Positions 32,580 through 43,581 are shown, numbered from the stretch's first letter. The stretch is DNA of 64,000 bases from an uncultured Geobacteraceae bacterium (GCA_903875605.1 CAIQWT010000087.1:1-64000); one strand, 5' to 3'. Program-made: numbers and translations. Notes: generated by a model from the sequence alone, not told the origin.

Positions 32580-33295
32580 GCGTACTTGAGCAGCTCAACC
32601 ATATCGCGCACAGCCCGATCCAGTCCGACCAACATGGCACGGGCAATGATGGAATGGCCGATATTGTACTCTTCTATGCCTCCAAGAGCGGTAATTGCCT
32701 TTATATTTGTGTAATTCAGTCCATGACCGGCATTCACTCCCATCCCGACCTTGCGCGCCAGTTTAATGGCAGTATCGATGTTTTCAAGCTCCTGCTGCTG
32801 TTCCACCCAACTGACCGCTTCGGCATAGGCACCGGTGTGAATCTCTATATAATCAGTATCCGTTTTTTTTGCCGCCTTTATCTGTTCCTGATTGGGATCG
32901 ACAAACAGGCTGACGATGATTCCGCCATCTTTTAGACGCTTAATAGTGTCGGTGATCTGCTTGGCATTGACAATGACATCCAACCCGCCTTCAGTGGTCA
33001 ATTCCTGTCGTTTTTCCGGTACTAGCGTCACCTGTTCCGGCTTTACAGCAAGTGCGATACGTACCATTTCCTGTGTAGCGGCCATTTCAAGGTTTAGCTT
33101 ACTCTTTACCGTTTGCCGTAGTATTTCCAGGTCACGATCCTGGATATGACGACGATCCTCACGCAGATGAATGGTTATACCCTCGGCCCCGGCCATTTCG
33201 CCAATTGCTGCGGCCGTTACCGGATCCGGCTCAACGCCACCACGTGCCTGGCGGACTGTGGCTATATGGTCGACATTAAGTCCAAGTTTTGCCAT
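32576..33295 (-). CDS. pdxJ: Pyridoxine 5'-phosphate synthase
   Basis: About 239 residues. [32 protein letters not shown] and [12 protein letters not shown] are PdxJ motifs with catalytic His and Glu residues. It condenses 1-deoxyxylulose 5-phosphate with aminoacetone phosphate in vitamin B6 synthesis. Two ATGs follow each other (33298 and 33295); GGAG inside the glmM end is better spaced for the second. The gene overlaps the glmM stop. Confidence 0.95.
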   Translation of the reverse strand: MAKLGLNVDHIATVRQARGGVEPDPVTAAAIGEMAGAEGITIHLREDRRHIQDRDLEILRQTVKSKLNLEMAATQEMVRIALAVKPEQVTLVPEKRQELTTEGGLDVIVNAKQITDTIKRLKDGGIIVSLFVDPNQEQIKAAKKTDTDYIEIHTGAYAEAVSWVEQQQELENIDTAIKLARKVGMGVNAGHGLNYTNIKAITALGGIEEYNIGHSIIARAMLVGLDRAVRDMVELLKYA

Positions 33296-34653
33296 CATTT
33301 TTCTCCAATGTGTTTTTTAACAATGTCACATATTTCATTTGCCCATGTAGTTATTTCGTATTTGTCCTGTCCTTCAATCATAACCCTTAATAGTGGCTCG
33401 GTTCCGGAATAGCGGATGAGAACCCTTCCCTCATTGCCCAGCTTTTCCTCAACATCCCTTATTTTAACGGCCACATCATTAATAGAATAAATGTCCGTTT
33501 TTTCCCGGACTCGCGTATTGCAGAGTACCTGAGGCAGTGGAATCATTATTTCAGCCAGCTCGGACAGAGTCTTTTCATTACGGCGCATAACAGCAAGAAG
33601 TTGTAATGCTGAAAGTATCCCATCGCCGGTAGTATTGTAATCCAGGAATATCATATGTCCGGACTGTTCCCCACCTAGATTGTAGCCACCTTTACGCATT
33701 GCCTCGACAACGTAACGGTCACCGACATCGGTCTTGATAATTTTACCGCCACTCTTACGAAGGGCAATATCAAGTCCCATGTTACTCATTACAGTTGCTA
33801 CGAGCGTTTTTTTTCTGAGAAGCTTACGCTTCAACATATCGCTGGCACAGATGGCCATAATGTGGTCGCCGTCGACTTCATTGCCAAATTCGTCACATAC
33901 AATCACGCGATCAGCATCACCATCAAGGGCAATGCCAATATCGGCGCGATGAAGCTTAACCGCCTCACTGATAACGGAAGGACAGGTTGAACCACACTGA
34001 GCATTGATATTTGTGCCGTTAGGCTTAACTCCGTACGGAATAACCTCGGCACCCAACTCTTCAAATACTGCCGGAGCAACCCTGTAAGCAGCACCGTTAG
34101 CACAATCCAGTACTATTTTCAGACCGGAAAGGTCCATCTCCTGGGGAAAGGTATTTTTAAGATACACAATATAACGGCCGGCCGCATCGTCTATACGATA
34201 TGCCTTACCAACTTCGGTCGCGGTCGGTCGAAGAGCATCGATTTTTTTTGATTCAATAAGTTTTTCGATTTTAAGCTCAAGTTCATCCGGAAGTTTAAAA
34301 CCATCTGCAGAAAAGAACTTTATGCCGTTATCCTGAAAAGCATTGTGCGATGCCGAAATCACGACTCCGGCATCAGCACGCATGGAGGAAGTAATATTGG
34401 CAATGCCTGGAGTCGGCAACGGCCCGACGAGAAGAACATCAACTCCCATTGAGCAGATACCGGCTACGAGAGCATTTTCAAGCATATAACCGGATAGTCG
34501 GGTGTCTTTGCCTATCACAATACGGTGGCGGCGTTTTCTCCCCCCTTTAAAGATATAGGCGGCCGCACGTCCAAGCTGCATTGCCATCTCAGTAGTCATG
34601 GGATACACATTGGCAACGCCGCGAACGCCGTCGGTTCCGAATAGTTTCTTCAT
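33295..34653 (-). CDS. glmM: Phosphoglucosamine mutase
   Basis: 452 residues. [15 protein letters not shown] starts the family. The phosphoserine is S102 in VVISASHN, metal binding is DGDADR, and the substrate loops are [10 protein letters not shown] and [15 protein letters not shown]. It makes glucosamine-1-phosphate for peptidoglycan and lipopolysaccharide. It follows cdaA by 21 bases; the cdaR gene often found between them is missing. Confidence 0.96.
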   Translation of the reverse strand: MKKLFGTDGVRGVANVYPMTTEMAMQLGRAAAYIFKGGRKRRHRIVIGKDTRLSGYMLENALVAGICSMGVDVLLVGPLPTPGIANITSSMRADAGVVISASHNAFQDNGIKFFSADGFKLPDELELKIEKLIESKKIDALRPTATEVGKAYRIDDAAGRYIVYLKNTFPQEMDLSGLKIVLDCANGAAYRVAPAVFEELGAEVIPYGVKPNGTNINAQCGSTCPSVISEAVKLHRADIGIALDGDADRVIVCDEFGNEVDGDHIMAICASDMLKRKLLRKKTLVATVMSNMGLDIALRKSGGKIIKTDVGDRYVVEAMRKGGYNLGGEQSGHMIFLDYNTTGDGILSALQLLAVMRRNEKTLSELAEIMIPLPQVLCNTRVREKTDIYSINDVAVKIRDVEEKLGNEGRVLIRYSGTEPLLRVMIEGQDKYEITTWANEICDIVKKHIGEK

Positions 34654-34674
34654 TTTTGTAATCTCCTGTTAAAT

Positions 34675-35463
34675 TCAGTGTTCCAGCGGGGTTGTTACCC
34701 TCGGAGCCCGTCGCCCTTCTATTGCTTTTCGCGATAAACGGCGAATTTCAGCGGGATCAGCATCATAAGTGATCTTCCCTTCATGAACGATGGATATTTT
34801 ACCGGTCTCTTCAGAAACCACCAGTACAAGAACATCCGTCTGCTCGGAGATTCCGAGCGCTGCACGGTGCCGCGTGCCGAAGCTTTTAGCGATGTCCGGG
34901 TTCTGTGAAAGCGGAAGAATGCAGCCAGCTGAGGTAATTTTGTCCCTTTGGATAATAACCGCGCCATCATGAATTGGTGAATACGGTAGAAAAATTGAGT
35001 TAAGAAGTTCGTTTGTCACCTTGGCATCAATCTCGGTACCAACCTGTATAAGGTGATCTATCGACATCTGGCGGATGATCACGATAAGAGCACCGATCCT
35101 TCGTTCAGCCAATTCGTGAAGACCTTTCGCCAACTCATCGACAGTCGTAGTCAGATCGAGATTGTCGTTATCGCCTGGCTTATGTCGTTTCCAGAAGGAA
35201 AAAAGGGCACGCTTTATATCAGTTTGGAAGATTATAGCCAAAATGACCGGTGCAGAGGAAATGAGCAGATGAAACAAGGAGGCAGTTGCAGTAAAACCGA
35301 CTGCTTTAGACAAGAATTCGGCAACAATAAGGGCAATAATAACTGAAAGAAGGCGAAGGGCAGCCTCTTTTTTAAGTATCAGCGTACAACAGTAAACCAG
35401 GCAGGCAACAAGAAGCTTGTCGAGCAGACCTACCATGGTGACGCTGTCGAAAACTGGTGCCAT
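34675..35463 (-). CDS. cdaA: Diadenylate cyclase CdaA
   Basis: 262 residues. Three N-terminal membrane helices (about 12-85) are followed by a DAC domain with DGA (166-168, SPIHDGAVI) and RHR (198-200, GTRHRAALG), the ATP-binding and catalytic motifs. It makes c-di-AMP from two ATP at the inner membrane. GAGGAAAT precedes the ATG. It sits between folP and glmM; in Firmicutes GlmM inhibits CdaA directly, so the adjacency may be functional. No YbbR-domain regulator (cdaR) lies beside it. Confidence 0.94.
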   Translation of the reverse strand: MAPVFDSVTMVGLLDKLLVACLVYCCTLILKKEAALRLLSVIIALIVAEFLSKAVGFTATASLFHLLISSAPVILAIIFQTDIKRALFSFWKRHKPGDNDNLDLTTTVDELAKGLHELAERRIGALIVIIRQMSIDHLIQVGTEIDAKVTNELLNSIFLPYSPIHDGAVIIQRDKITSAGCILPLSQNPDIAKSFGTRHRAALGISEQTDVLVLVVSEETGKISIVHEGKITYDADPAEIRRLSRKAIEGRRAPRVTTPLEH

Positions 35464-35495
35464 ATTTCCTCTTTGAAACCGGCTTAACGCTACGC

Positions 35496-36701
35496 TTAAC
35501 TTTGCATGACAGCATGGGCCATATCGGCAACATCACGCATTGCACGGACATCGTGCACACGCAGGATTGATACGCCATGAGACACGGAAAGAGCCACAGC
35601 AGCTGCAGTACCGAATATCCGGTCTTCCGTTTGAGTTCGTCCGAGGACCTCTCCTATGAACGACTTACGCGAAGGGCCGGTGAGTATCGGCAGGCCGAGG
35701 CTGGTTAATTCAGCCAGTCGCCGTATAAGTTCCAGGTTCCCTGCGGTATTCTTACCAAAACCGATGCCAGGATCTACAGCAATACAACTATCTAAAACCC
35801 CGGCTTCTCGAGCCTTGGCGAGAGAAGTTCGCAGACCGGCAGCTATTTCTGCCATCAGATCGTCATAGCCGGTATTTAGCTGCATGGTTTCCGGCCGACC
35901 TCTTGTGTGCATCAGCACAACACCAGCTCCGCTTGAAGCGGCCAGACCGGCCATCTGAGGATCAAAATTAAAGCCACTGATGTCGTTGATAATTTCCGCG
36001 CCAGCCAGTAACGCCCGATCGGCGACGCTGCTTTTCCAAGTGTCAACAGATATTGCACATTTAAGAGTGCCGGCAAGACGCTCGATTACCGGAATAACAC
36101 GATTCATTTCTTCATCAGGTGATACCGGAGCAGCTCCTGGACGTGTACTTTCGCCTCCGACATCTATGATGTCGGCACCTTCTGCTTCCATCTGTATGGC
36201 TTTTTCAAGCGCAAGTCCAGGGTCGAGACACAGACCGTTATCTGAAAAAGAGTCCGGTGTTATATTTAGGATGCCCATAATTAGCGGGCGCTGGAGTGAT
36301 AACGAGCGGCGTGAGGTTTGCCAGGTTGACGGAGAAGAAGCTACATGTACCAGCAGCGAGTCAAGTTCACCTGTCAATTCAGACAAACCAAACGGTTGTG
36401 CTTTCAACTTTCGGGAGAGCCGTGTGACTTGCTTGACTGTCCCGATTAAAACGCAGTCAGTCCTGTCTATGCTACAGGCAACCGTACCCCGTGCGACGGC
36501 AGCATCCCCACCCAGCGAGAGCATCTCCTGCTTAAGGATATTTGCCTGTCGGCACTCCAGACTGGACAGCAGTATAGAGATCGTCCGCATTTTGGGTGCC
36601 ATTTCCACGATGCCGTAGCTGTCTACGCCAATTCGCCGCAATTCATGCACAGCATTATCAGGAGTAGGTAGAACCAGTAATCGGGGTAAAAAGCGACCCA
36701 C
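35496..36701 (-). CDS. folP: Dihydropteroate synthase with N-terminal extension
   Basis: 401 residues. The catalytic barrel starts near residue 139 with IMGILNITPDSFSDNG, followed by GADIIDVGGESTRPGA, the INDISG loop and DPGIGFGKN. It joins p-aminobenzoate to hydroxymethyldihydropterin in folate synthesis. The first 135 residues are an extra domain (SYGIVEMAPKMRTISILLSS, GGDAAVARGTVACSIDRTDC, VKQVTRLSRKL) absent from the roughly 280-residue E. coli enzyme. I do not recognise a function for it. The GTG start comes just after the ftsH stop. Confidence 0.93.
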   Translation of the reverse strand: MGRFLPRLLVLPTPDNAVHELRRIGVDSYGIVEMAPKMRTISILLSSLECRQANILKQEMLSLGGDAAVARGTVACSIDRTDCVLIGTVKQVTRLSRKLKAQPFGLSELTGELDSLLVHVASSPSTWQTSRRSLSLQRPLIMGILNITPDSFSDNGLCLDPGLALEKAIQMEAEGADIIDVGGESTRPGAAPVSPDEEMNRVIPVIERLAGTLKCAISVDTWKSSVADRALLAGAEIINDISGFNFDPQMAGLAASSGAGVVLMHTRGRPETMQLNTGYDDLMAEIAAGLRTSLAKAREAGVLDSCIAVDPGIGFGKNTAGNLELIRRLAELTSLGLPILTGPSRKSFIGEVLGRTQTEDRIFGTAAAVALSVSHGVSILRVHDVRAMRDVADMAHAVMQS

Positions 36702-36703
36702 GG

Positions 36704-38587
36704 CTATGCTTTTATATCAGTATGTACCACTGCAGGCTCAACAGGCCCAACAGATTTTACCGGGACCGGAATCGGCTCCGGACAGATAAGCGTACCAGTA
36801 GCGATAATTTCATCAACCTGATCACCTGTTAGATTTTCTTTTTCAATCAGACAGATCGAAAGGTTATGGAGCTTCTCTATGCTGTCACGCAGCAGACCGA
36901 GCGCCCGCTCATATGACTCATCCACAATACGCTTAATCTCATCATCAATGTGCTCTGCAGTCTTTTCACTGAAATTCTTGTGCATAGCCATTTCGCGTCC
37001 GAGGAAAATAGACTCGTCTTTTTTGCCAAAAGAAAGCGGCCCCATCTTATCACTCATACCCCACTCACAAACCATTTTGCGGGCCATATCGGTTGCACGC
37101 TCGATGTCGTTACCTGCACCTGTTGTAAAAGTGTTGAATATAATGTTTTCGGCGGCACGACCACCCATAAGAACAGCAATGCGTGCCAGCAGGGATTCAC
37201 GGGAATAGCTGTGCTTGTCTTCGATAGGGAGCTGCATAGTGACTCCCAGAGCACGTCCACGAGGAATAATTGAGACCTTGTGAATAGGATCAGTGCCAGG
37301 AATCATCTTAGCGACCAGAGTGTGACCGGCCTCATGATATGCTGTACTCTTTTTTTCTTCATCAGAGATGACCATACTGCGTCGCTCAACCCCCATCAAA
37401 ACCTTGTCCTTGGCACTATCAAAATCACTCGATTCAGCAACCGTCTTGTTCAAACGGGCAGCCAGTAATGCAGCTTCATTAACCAGGTTAGCCAGATCCG
37501 CGCCGGAAAACCCCGGTGTGCCGCGGGCGATAAGAGCCAGGTCAACTTCAGGAGAGAGCGGCACTTTTTTAGAGTGAACTTTAAGAATCATTTCTCGGCC
37601 TTTGACATCAGGGCGCGGTACAACAACCTGACGGTCAAAACGACCTGGCCGGAGAAGTGCCGGGTCAAGAACGTCAGGGCGGTTGGTTGCGGCAATCAGG
37701 ATTACCCCTTCATTGGACTCAAAACCGTCCATCTCAACCAGCAACTGGTTGAGGGTCTGCTCACGTTCGTCATGCCCACCCCCCATACCGGCACCACGGT
37801 GGCGACCAACAGCATCGATTTCATCGATAAATATAATACATGGTGCACTCTTTTTTCCTTGCAAAAACAGGTCACGAACCCGACTGGCACCTACTCCGAC
37901 AAACATCTCTACAAAGTCAGAACCGGAAATTGAAAAAAACGGGACGCCAGCTTCACCGGCGACAGCGCGAGCCAGAAGTGTTTTACCGGTTCCCGGAGGG
38001 CCTACCAGCAATACTCCTTTGGGGATTTTTCCACCTAATGCAGTAAACTTTTTTGGTTCTTTCAGAAAGGCGATGATCTCTTCCAACTCTTCTTTGGCCT
38101 CTTCAATACCGGCGACATCTTCAAAAGTGATCTTACCCTGTGACTCCGTAAGCAGCTTCGCACGGCTTTTACCAAATGACATAGCCTTGCCGCCGCCCAT
38201 CTGCATCTGGCGCATGAAGAAAATCCAGACACCGACCAGCAGGATCAGCGGAAACCAGGAGATGAATATAGAAAACCAGGAAAATTTCTCTTCTTCCGGC
38301 TTGGCATTAATCGTAACCTTTTTTTCAAGCAGTTTCTTGGTAAGATCCGCATCAGAATATGGCTTGAATGTGTGAAAATCCTTGCCATCCTTACCTTCAA
38401 ACTTACCGGAGATTTCATTACCCTGAATAACAACAGAGGTGATTTTTCCTGTTTCGATCTGCGTCATAAAATCGCTGAAATTAAGTTTTTCAGCTGTCGG
38501 CCGCGGTTTGTTAAACATGTTGAAAAGCAGGATCATCATCAGGCTGATTACCAGCCAGAGTGAGAGATTTTTGTAAAACTGGTTCAA
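36704..38587 (-). CDS. ftsH: ATP-dependent zinc metalloprotease FtsH
   Basis: 627 residues. There are two membrane segments (about 8-24 and 104-124). The AAA domain has Walker A GPPGTGKT, Walker [12 protein letters not shown] and [21 protein letters not shown]. The protease has the zinc site HEAGH. It degrades membrane and regulatory proteins. The tail is Pro/Val-rich ([17 protein letters not shown]). Downstream neighbours follow with only a two-base gap (folP). Confidence 0.96.
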   Translation of the reverse strand: MNQFYKNLSLWLVISLMMILLFNMFNKPRPTAEKLNFSDFMTQIETGKITSVVIQGNEISGKFEGKDGKDFHTFKPYSDADLTKKLLEKKVTINAKPEEEKFSWFSIFISWFPLILLVGVWIFFMRQMQMGGGKAMSFGKSRAKLLTESQGKITFEDVAGIEEAKEELEEIIAFLKEPKKFTALGGKIPKGVLLVGPPGTGKTLLARAVAGEAGVPFFSISGSDFVEMFVGVGASRVRDLFLQGKKSAPCIIFIDEIDAVGRHRGAGMGGGHDEREQTLNQLLVEMDGFESNEGVILIAATNRPDVLDPALLRPGRFDRQVVVPRPDVKGREMILKVHSKKVPLSPEVDLALIARGTPGFSGADLANLVNEAALLAARLNKTVAESSDFDSAKDKVLMGVERRSMVISDEEKKSTAYHEAGHTLVAKMIPGTDPIHKVSIIPRGRALGVTMQLPIEDKHSYSRESLLARIAVLMGGRAAENIIFNTFTTGAGNDIERATDMARKMVCEWGMSDKMGPLSFGKKDESIFLGREMAMHKNFSEKTAEHIDDEIKRIVDESYERALGLLRDSIEKLHNLSICLIEKENLTGDQVDEIIATGTLICPEPIPVPVKSVGPVEPAVVHTDIKA

Positions 38588-38778
38588 AGTAAACCCCCGT
38601 GTGATTGGAACGTATCTTGTGACGTTGAAAATTTTGTAAAACTAGCATACCGGGGGAAAGTTGACAAGCTGAATTGCGGTTTAGTGACCGATGAATGTCG
38701 TGTAACCACCGACAGTTTAAGGCAGGTAGGCCGTTTGTCGGATAACATTTATAACTGCAGCGTACAAGTATCTTCTGC

Positions 38779-40722
38779 TCAGACTTCGATATTGAAGGTA
38801 ACTCCGCCTTCAATATTTTTGGCGGTCAGGCGTCCCCCCATATTTTGTTCGATGATGATCTTGGACATATACAAACCGATGCCAGTGCCTTTGGTTTTTT
38901 CTTTGCTGGTAAAATACGGGTCGAATATCCTGGGCATAATATCCGCACTGATACCGCCGCCGTTGTCAGCAATCGAAACAACGGAACAATTTATTCCTCT
39001 GCTTATACTAATACTAATGCTCGGTTCTGCAATATTTCTCTCCACCAGCACATCTTTTGCGTTACTGAGAATATTGAGAAGGACCTGTGCATATTCATTG
39101 TTGTATCCAAAGACAGTTACTTCGGGCAGTTCTGTAATGGAGATGCTAATTCCCTTGTCATTCAGACTGGGGGTGACAAACTCCACCGCTTTCGCTACTG
39201 CATGATTGGCAGTAAATTCAATTTTTTCTTTATCCTGCCGGAAAAAGTAGCGGAAGTCGTCAATAGTCTGGGACATGTGCAAAATAATGTTCATGATCCG
39301 CTCGATCTCACGGTCCAGTTTTAACTGAGACATTTTGTCGTATTCGGGCAACCCTTGAATGATAAGGCTTATCAGATTTAGTGGCTGGCGCCACTGGTGG
39401 GCAATATTATTAATCATTTCGCCCATTGCTGCAAATCTGTTCTGCTGAATAAGCGCCTGATCTTTCTGACGCAGCTCTTTTACTGTGAATTCAATACGCT
39501 CCTCAAGTGTCCGGTTCAACACCTCAAGCATATGCTGTTTGTCAGCTAGATCTTCTTGTACTACCTGTCGCTCGGCAATTTCGTCTTCAAGCAGCAGTGC
39601 CTTTTCATGTAGCAATAATTGCGACTGATTCAGCTCATCGATGTTCTTTTCAAGAGCACCAGCCATTTCATCAAAAGCACGGGCCAAATCGCCAAGCTCG
39701 CCTCCCCATACCTGATCACCAACCCTGGTATGCAGATTGCCACCGGCTATGAGTTGTGAAACCGACTGTAATTTTTTTACCGGGCCCACAATGGAGCTAT
39801 TACCCATAAGGAGTGCAAAAATAAGGGCTAGTGCTACAAAGGGCACCATGATGGCGATATTGTACAGCAAGCGCCTGTTTGCACTGGCTACAGCTTCTTT
39901 AATAGAGATGCCTGCCCTTACGTACATATAGGGAGTCGATTCATTAGGCAGTCGTAGTTTACGATAGGTTGTTATACGTCTGTCACCATCTGAGCGTACA
40001 AACTCGTTGGTGTCTCTATCAGGACCAGCTTCCATTATTTTCATATCCGCCGGCTGGATTTTTTCTCCCACCCTTCTGCCGGTTTCGCTGCCGCGACTGG
40101 TAATAATGCCAAGATGGTCCGTCAGGATATAGTTAGAATTTAACGGCAACTGTGAGCGTTTTAAAATTGTTTTCAAAATATCAAGATCAAAACTGATAAC
40201 GACAACGCCGCAAAACACTTCATGCACTACAAGAGGATATGCCATTTCGATACTGGGCTTTTGTGATGCATCTCCCATCATAAACTCGCCAGAAGAAAAA
40301 TGTTTTGTTGCCCTGGCATTCTTAAAATAACGCATTTCAGTAAGTGACAGTGGCCGTGCAAGAGGAATAGCGGAGGCCCAAACTGCACCGTCGGCATCAG
40401 CGATTAGGATATTTTGATACTGAATGTTTTTTTTGAGAGTGTTGCGGATAATAGATTGGACTTTGTCAGCATGTTGATCAACCACATCAGGCAATTCGGC
40501 GAGGAATCCACCTAATTGATTGGCATCTCGAATAAGACTTTCCTGTTCAGCTGCAAGGTGGTCAGCAAGCTTTTGGGTTTCAATGCCCGCCTTGTGATAG
40601 TCATCGCTACGCTCTTTAAGGCCGGAATAGACAATTATTCCGAGAGCTGGCAACGTCAATATGACGGCCATTATAATCAGCTGAATTCGTATCGATTGGC
40701 TTGAAAATGAAAAAGAAGACAT
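38779..40722 (-). CDS. Membrane sensor histidine kinase with periplasmic cache-type domain
   Basis: 647 residues from ATG 40722, which has AAAGGAAAC upstream. A first membrane helix (about 10-35), a large periplasmic domain (about 36-280, dCache-like with VWASAIPLARPLSLTEMRYF), a second helix (about 288-306), then HAMP and a coiled coil. Dimerisation is NNIAHQWRQPLN with H442, and the ATPase has NILSNAKDV, DNGGGI and KGTGIGLYMS. The ligand is unknown. No response regulator is adjacent. It sits between tilS and ftsH, two genes that are often neighbours. Confidence 0.9.
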   Translation of the reverse strand: MSSFSFSSQSIRIQLIIMAVILTLPALGIIVYSGLKERSDDYHKAGIETQKLADHLAAEQESLIRDANQLGGFLAELPDVVDQHADKVQSIIRNTLKKNIQYQNILIADADGAVWASAIPLARPLSLTEMRYFKNARATKHFSSGEFMMGDASQKPSIEMAYPLVVHEVFCGVVVISFDLDILKTILKRSQLPLNSNYILTDHLGIITSRGSETGRRVGEKIQPADMKIMEAGPDRDTNEFVRSDGDRRITTYRKLRLPNESTPYMYVRAGISIKEAVASANRRLLYNIAIMVPFVALALIFALLMGNSSIVGPVKKLQSVSQLIAGGNLHTRVGDQVWGGELGDLARAFDEMAGALEKNIDELNQSQLLLHEKALLLEDEIAERQVVQEDLADKQHMLEVLNRTLEERIEFTVKELRQKDQALIQQNRFAAMGEMINNIAHQWRQPLNLISLIIQGLPEYDKMSQLKLDREIERIMNIILHMSQTIDDFRYFFRQDKEKIEFTANHAVAKAVEFVTPSLNDKGISISITELPEVTVFGYNNEYAQVLLNILSNAKDVLVERNIAEPSISISISRGINCSVVSIADNGGGISADIMPRIFDPYFTSKEKTKGTGIGLYMSKIIIEQNMGGRLTAKNIEGGVTFNIEV

Positions 40723-40769
40723 TTGTTTCCTTTGCATTAGTCATTTTTATGCGCGTAAAACGCATCAGA

Positions 40770-42155
40770 TCATTCGCACCAAGTTATCAGGATTGGATTG
40801 GCGGTAGCGTTATCCATACGACTTAGTTCTGAAGCGCATACACCGGCAACCCAGATCAAATCAGCACCGCAAAACAGCAGCGGTAATGTATTACGTTTAG
40901 ACAATGGAATTTTCCGGTCGATAAAAACGTCTTTAACTTTTTTTCTGCCACTCATGCCGAACGGCGTTATGCGGTCTCCGGCTTGAAAGGAGCGCACACG
41001 CCAGGGAAAAGGGGTTTTGTTGAGGTCGAAACTGGCAATGCCGGGGTCTTTTGAAAACGATGCCTTCGTTGCAGGTTCAATCGTTAACTTACCGCCATGC
41101 GGAAGGTGGTAACACCCGGGTTCCGTTATCAGCAGTTCAAAGCCGGTTTTTAGAGCAGCATCGTCAGCTTGCATCATCAATAGCCGGTCATATTCTCTTA
41201 CCGCGGTAATCCCTTGCGGAAGTGCCAGGCGTGAATTCGGACGATCAGAAGCGATAAGACTACAAAGTGCGTCAGCATGACACAGGCTCATCCCCATCAG
41301 GTTACCGACCAACTGCCTGAAGGCATAGCGTAATACTCTACGCTGCATACCCGGACTGAGTGCGCGGAGCTGCCCGATTGCACAAACAACCCTCCCCTCT
41401 ATCAATCGGCATGACTCATCACTTACACGCTCAGTCAGCTCCTCCAGCAGTAAGTTATCTTCACCTATAATAAATGCCGTTGCCGCCAAGGTCGAGCGAA
41501 TGGCAGGATTATATGTTTCCAGAACCGGCAGCAACTCATGGCGGATCCGATTACGCAAGTAAACAGTATCACTATTACTGCTATCCTCGCGCCACTCAAG
41601 CCCAAGGTTGAGCAGATACTGTTCTATTTCGGTGCGAGATATATCAAGCAGCGGCCGCACATAACCACGGGTATTACGGTACGCCATTCCGGATAATCCG
41701 GTCATTCCAGAACCTCGCAACAAACGCATCAGCACGGTTTCGGCCTGGTCGTCGGCGTGATGAGCAAGTACCACCGCTGATGCGGCGTATTTTTCACGGA
41801 TTTCGTCAAAAAAAGTTATCCTGGCGTGACGTCCGGCATCCTCCAGATTTAACCGCCCAGCATCGGCCATCTTTGCAACATCTATACGCCTTACCTCAAA
41901 GGTTATGGCGTAGCGGGATGCCAAACCACGGCAGAATTCCTCATCGGCATCAGATTCATCACTTCGAAGGCAGTGATTCAGATGAACAGCGATGAGCTTA
42001 AGATTGTAATCAGGTATTCGGCTGAGTAGATCAAGCAGAGCGGTCGAGTCGGCCCCGCCGGAAATGGCAACAATCAGGGTATCACCCGGAATAAAAAGAT
42101 GTTGCCGCGAAACCGCACGAGCCACACGGGATAAAATTACAGCAACAGAAGTCAC
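40770..42155 (-). CDS. tilS: tRNA(Ile)-lysidine synthase
   Basis: 461 residues. The PP-loop is VAISGGADSTALLDLL, followed by AHHADDQAETVLMRLLRGSGMTGL and the C-terminal TilS domain (FQAGDRITPFG). It adds lysine to C34 of tRNA-Ile(CAU) so that it reads AUA codons. Its start overlaps the upstream small membrane protein gene by four bases. Confidence 0.94.
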   Translation of the reverse strand: MTSVAVILSRVARAVSRQHLFIPGDTLIVAISGGADSTALLDLLSRIPDYNLKLIAVHLNHCLRSDESDADEEFCRGLASRYAITFEVRRIDVAKMADAGRLNLEDAGRHARITFFDEIREKYAASAVVLAHHADDQAETVLMRLLRGSGMTGLSGMAYRNTRGYVRPLLDISRTEIEQYLLNLGLEWREDSSNSDTVYLRNRIRHELLPVLETYNPAIRSTLAATAFIIGEDNLLLEELTERVSDESCRLIEGRVVCAIGQLRALSPGMQRRVLRYAFRQLVGNLMGMSLCHADALCSLIASDRPNSRLALPQGITAVREYDRLLMMQADDAALKTGFELLITEPGCYHLPHGGKLTIEPATKASFSKDPGIASFDLNKTPFPWRVRSFQAGDRITPFGMSGRKKVKDVFIDRKIPLSKRNTLPLLFCGADLIWVAGVCASELSRMDNATANPILITWCE

Positions 42156-42499
42156 TTTTTTGTACCAAAGACCATATTTAATATAAAACTGAAAAGACTG
42201 AAGAGCAGCGCAGCTAAAAACGCAGCGCCAAAACCGGAAATATGGAATCCCGCTACCAGATGCGCAGTCAGATAAAAAATAACCCCGTTAATCACAAGAG
42301 TAAAAAGACCGAGAGTAATGACGGTGACCGGCAGTGTCAGAAGTATAAGAATCGGGCGAAGAAATGAGTTTAACAGGCCGATCACCAGCGTCGCCAACAA
42401 CAGGTCCTGAAAACGATCAATCTGGACTCCAGAGATCAGCTTCAGTACAAAAAAGAGAGCGCATGAGTTGAGTGCCCATTTGAGTATCAGTCTCGTCAT
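42152..42499 (-). CDS. Phage-holin-family/YvlD-like membrane protein
   Basis: 115 residues from ATG 42499, which follows an eight- to nine-base G run acting as ribosome site; upstream codons overlap corA without homology. Four hydrophobic helices are seen: WALNSCALFFVLKLISGV, LLLATLVIGLLNSFLRPIL, LPVTVITLGLFTLVINGVIF and FGAAFLAALLFSLFSFILNM. NSFLRPILILLTLPVTVITLG is the family signature. The function is unknown. Confidence 0.82.
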   Translation of the reverse strand: MTRLILKWALNSCALFFVLKLISGVQIDRFQDLLLATLVIGLLNSFLRPILILLTLPVTVITLGLFTLVINGVIFYLTAHLVAGFHISGFGAAFLAALLFSLFSFILNMVFGTKK

Positions 42500-42507
42500 C
42501 CCCCCCC

Positions 42508-43581
42508 CTACAGCCAGCGTTTTTTTCTGAAATATGCTACCATCAGCAGCGCCAACGTTACCATCAGGCCCCAAAGGACAAAGTAGCCGTTTTTCCACTC
42601 AAGCTCCGGGAAATGTTTGAAATTCATACCATAGACCCCAACCAGAAAAGTTAGCGGCATGAAGATTGTACCAATCACAGTCAGAAACTTCATCACTTCA
42701 TTGGTGCGGTTGCTGATACTGGAAAGATAGAGATCAAGCATCCCGGAAAGCAGGTCACGGTACGTCTCCACGGTGTCTATCACCTGCACAGTGTGGTCAT
42801 AGACGTCCCGAAAATAGAGCCGGGTGGCATCGTGCAGCAAAGGACTGTCCCCACGCTCCAGAAAAGAGATCGCTTCACGCAGCGGCCAGACGGTTTTGCG
42901 CAGATAGATGATCTCTTTTTTCATAGCATTTATATTGTGGAGAGATTTTTGGTCCGGCGATAGAGTCAGCTCTTCCTCGATATCGACAATGCGCTCGCCA
43001 AAACCTTCAAGAACGGTGAAATAGCCATCGACAATGGCATCAATAAGGGCATATCCCAGATAATCAGCCCCCATGCCACGAATTTTACCTTTTCCATTGC
43101 GGATACGGTCGCGGACTGATTCGAAAGCATCGCCATCAATGCCCTCCTGAAATGTGAACAGATAGTCCGGGCCGAGTATGATACTGAGCTGTTCAGAGGT
43201 GAAATCGCCCTCCTCATTCGAGCGGAGCATTCTCAGTACAATGAAGAGATAATCACCATAATCCTCGATCTTGGGACGCTGCACGGTGTTTACTATATCT
43301 TCCAGCACCAGTGGGTGGAAAGTGTGCTTGTCGCCCAAGGTGCGGATTAACTCTATATCGTGCACCCCTTCAACATTGACCCACAAAACAGCACTATCGC
43401 AGGGATCGTCAAGGTACTGGTCAACATACTGAAACTGCCGTTCCTCGACACCGCCAGGTGAATAGCCAATAACGGATATTTGAACCTTTTTATCCGGCGT
43501 ATCACCTATATGCACCAGAGTGCCCGGTGGAAGACCGTTTTTTACGGAGCGTTTTTTTGTGAAACGGTGGCTTGTGCGCAT
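42508..43581 (-). CDS. corA: Magnesium/cobalt transporter CorA
   Basis: 357 residues. A long cytoplasmic N-terminal domain is followed by two C-terminal membrane helices with the selectivity motif GMN (VYGMNFKHFPE). YFLILGP-like packing (YLFTFQEG) and LMVAYFRKKRWL at the end fit the family. It forms pentameric Mg2+ channels. It lies 8 bases before the YvlD-like gene and 64 after pfkA. Confidence 0.95.
   Translation of the reverse strand: MRTSHRFTKKRSVKNGLPPGTLVHIGDTPDKKVQISVIGYSPGGVEERQFQYVDQYLDDPCDSAVLWVNVEGVHDIELIRTLGDKHTFHPLVLEDIVNTVQRPKIEDYGDYLFIVLRMLRSNEEGDFTSEQLSIILGPDYLFTFQEGIDGDAFESVRDRIRNGKGKIRGMGADYLGYALIDAIVDGYFTVLEGFGERIVDIEEELTLSPDQKSLHNINAMKKEIIYLRKTVWPLREAISFLERGDSPLLHDATRLYFRDVYDHTVQVIDTVETYRDLLSGMLDLYLSSISNRTNEVMKFLTVIGTIFMPLTFLVGVYGMNFKHFPELEWKNGYFVLWGLMVTLALLMVAYFRKKRWL

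Noticed and set aside
37683-38375. Open plus-strand frame of 230 codons
   Set aside because: It lies antisense to the well-supported ftsH gene and its translation has no recognisable motif.
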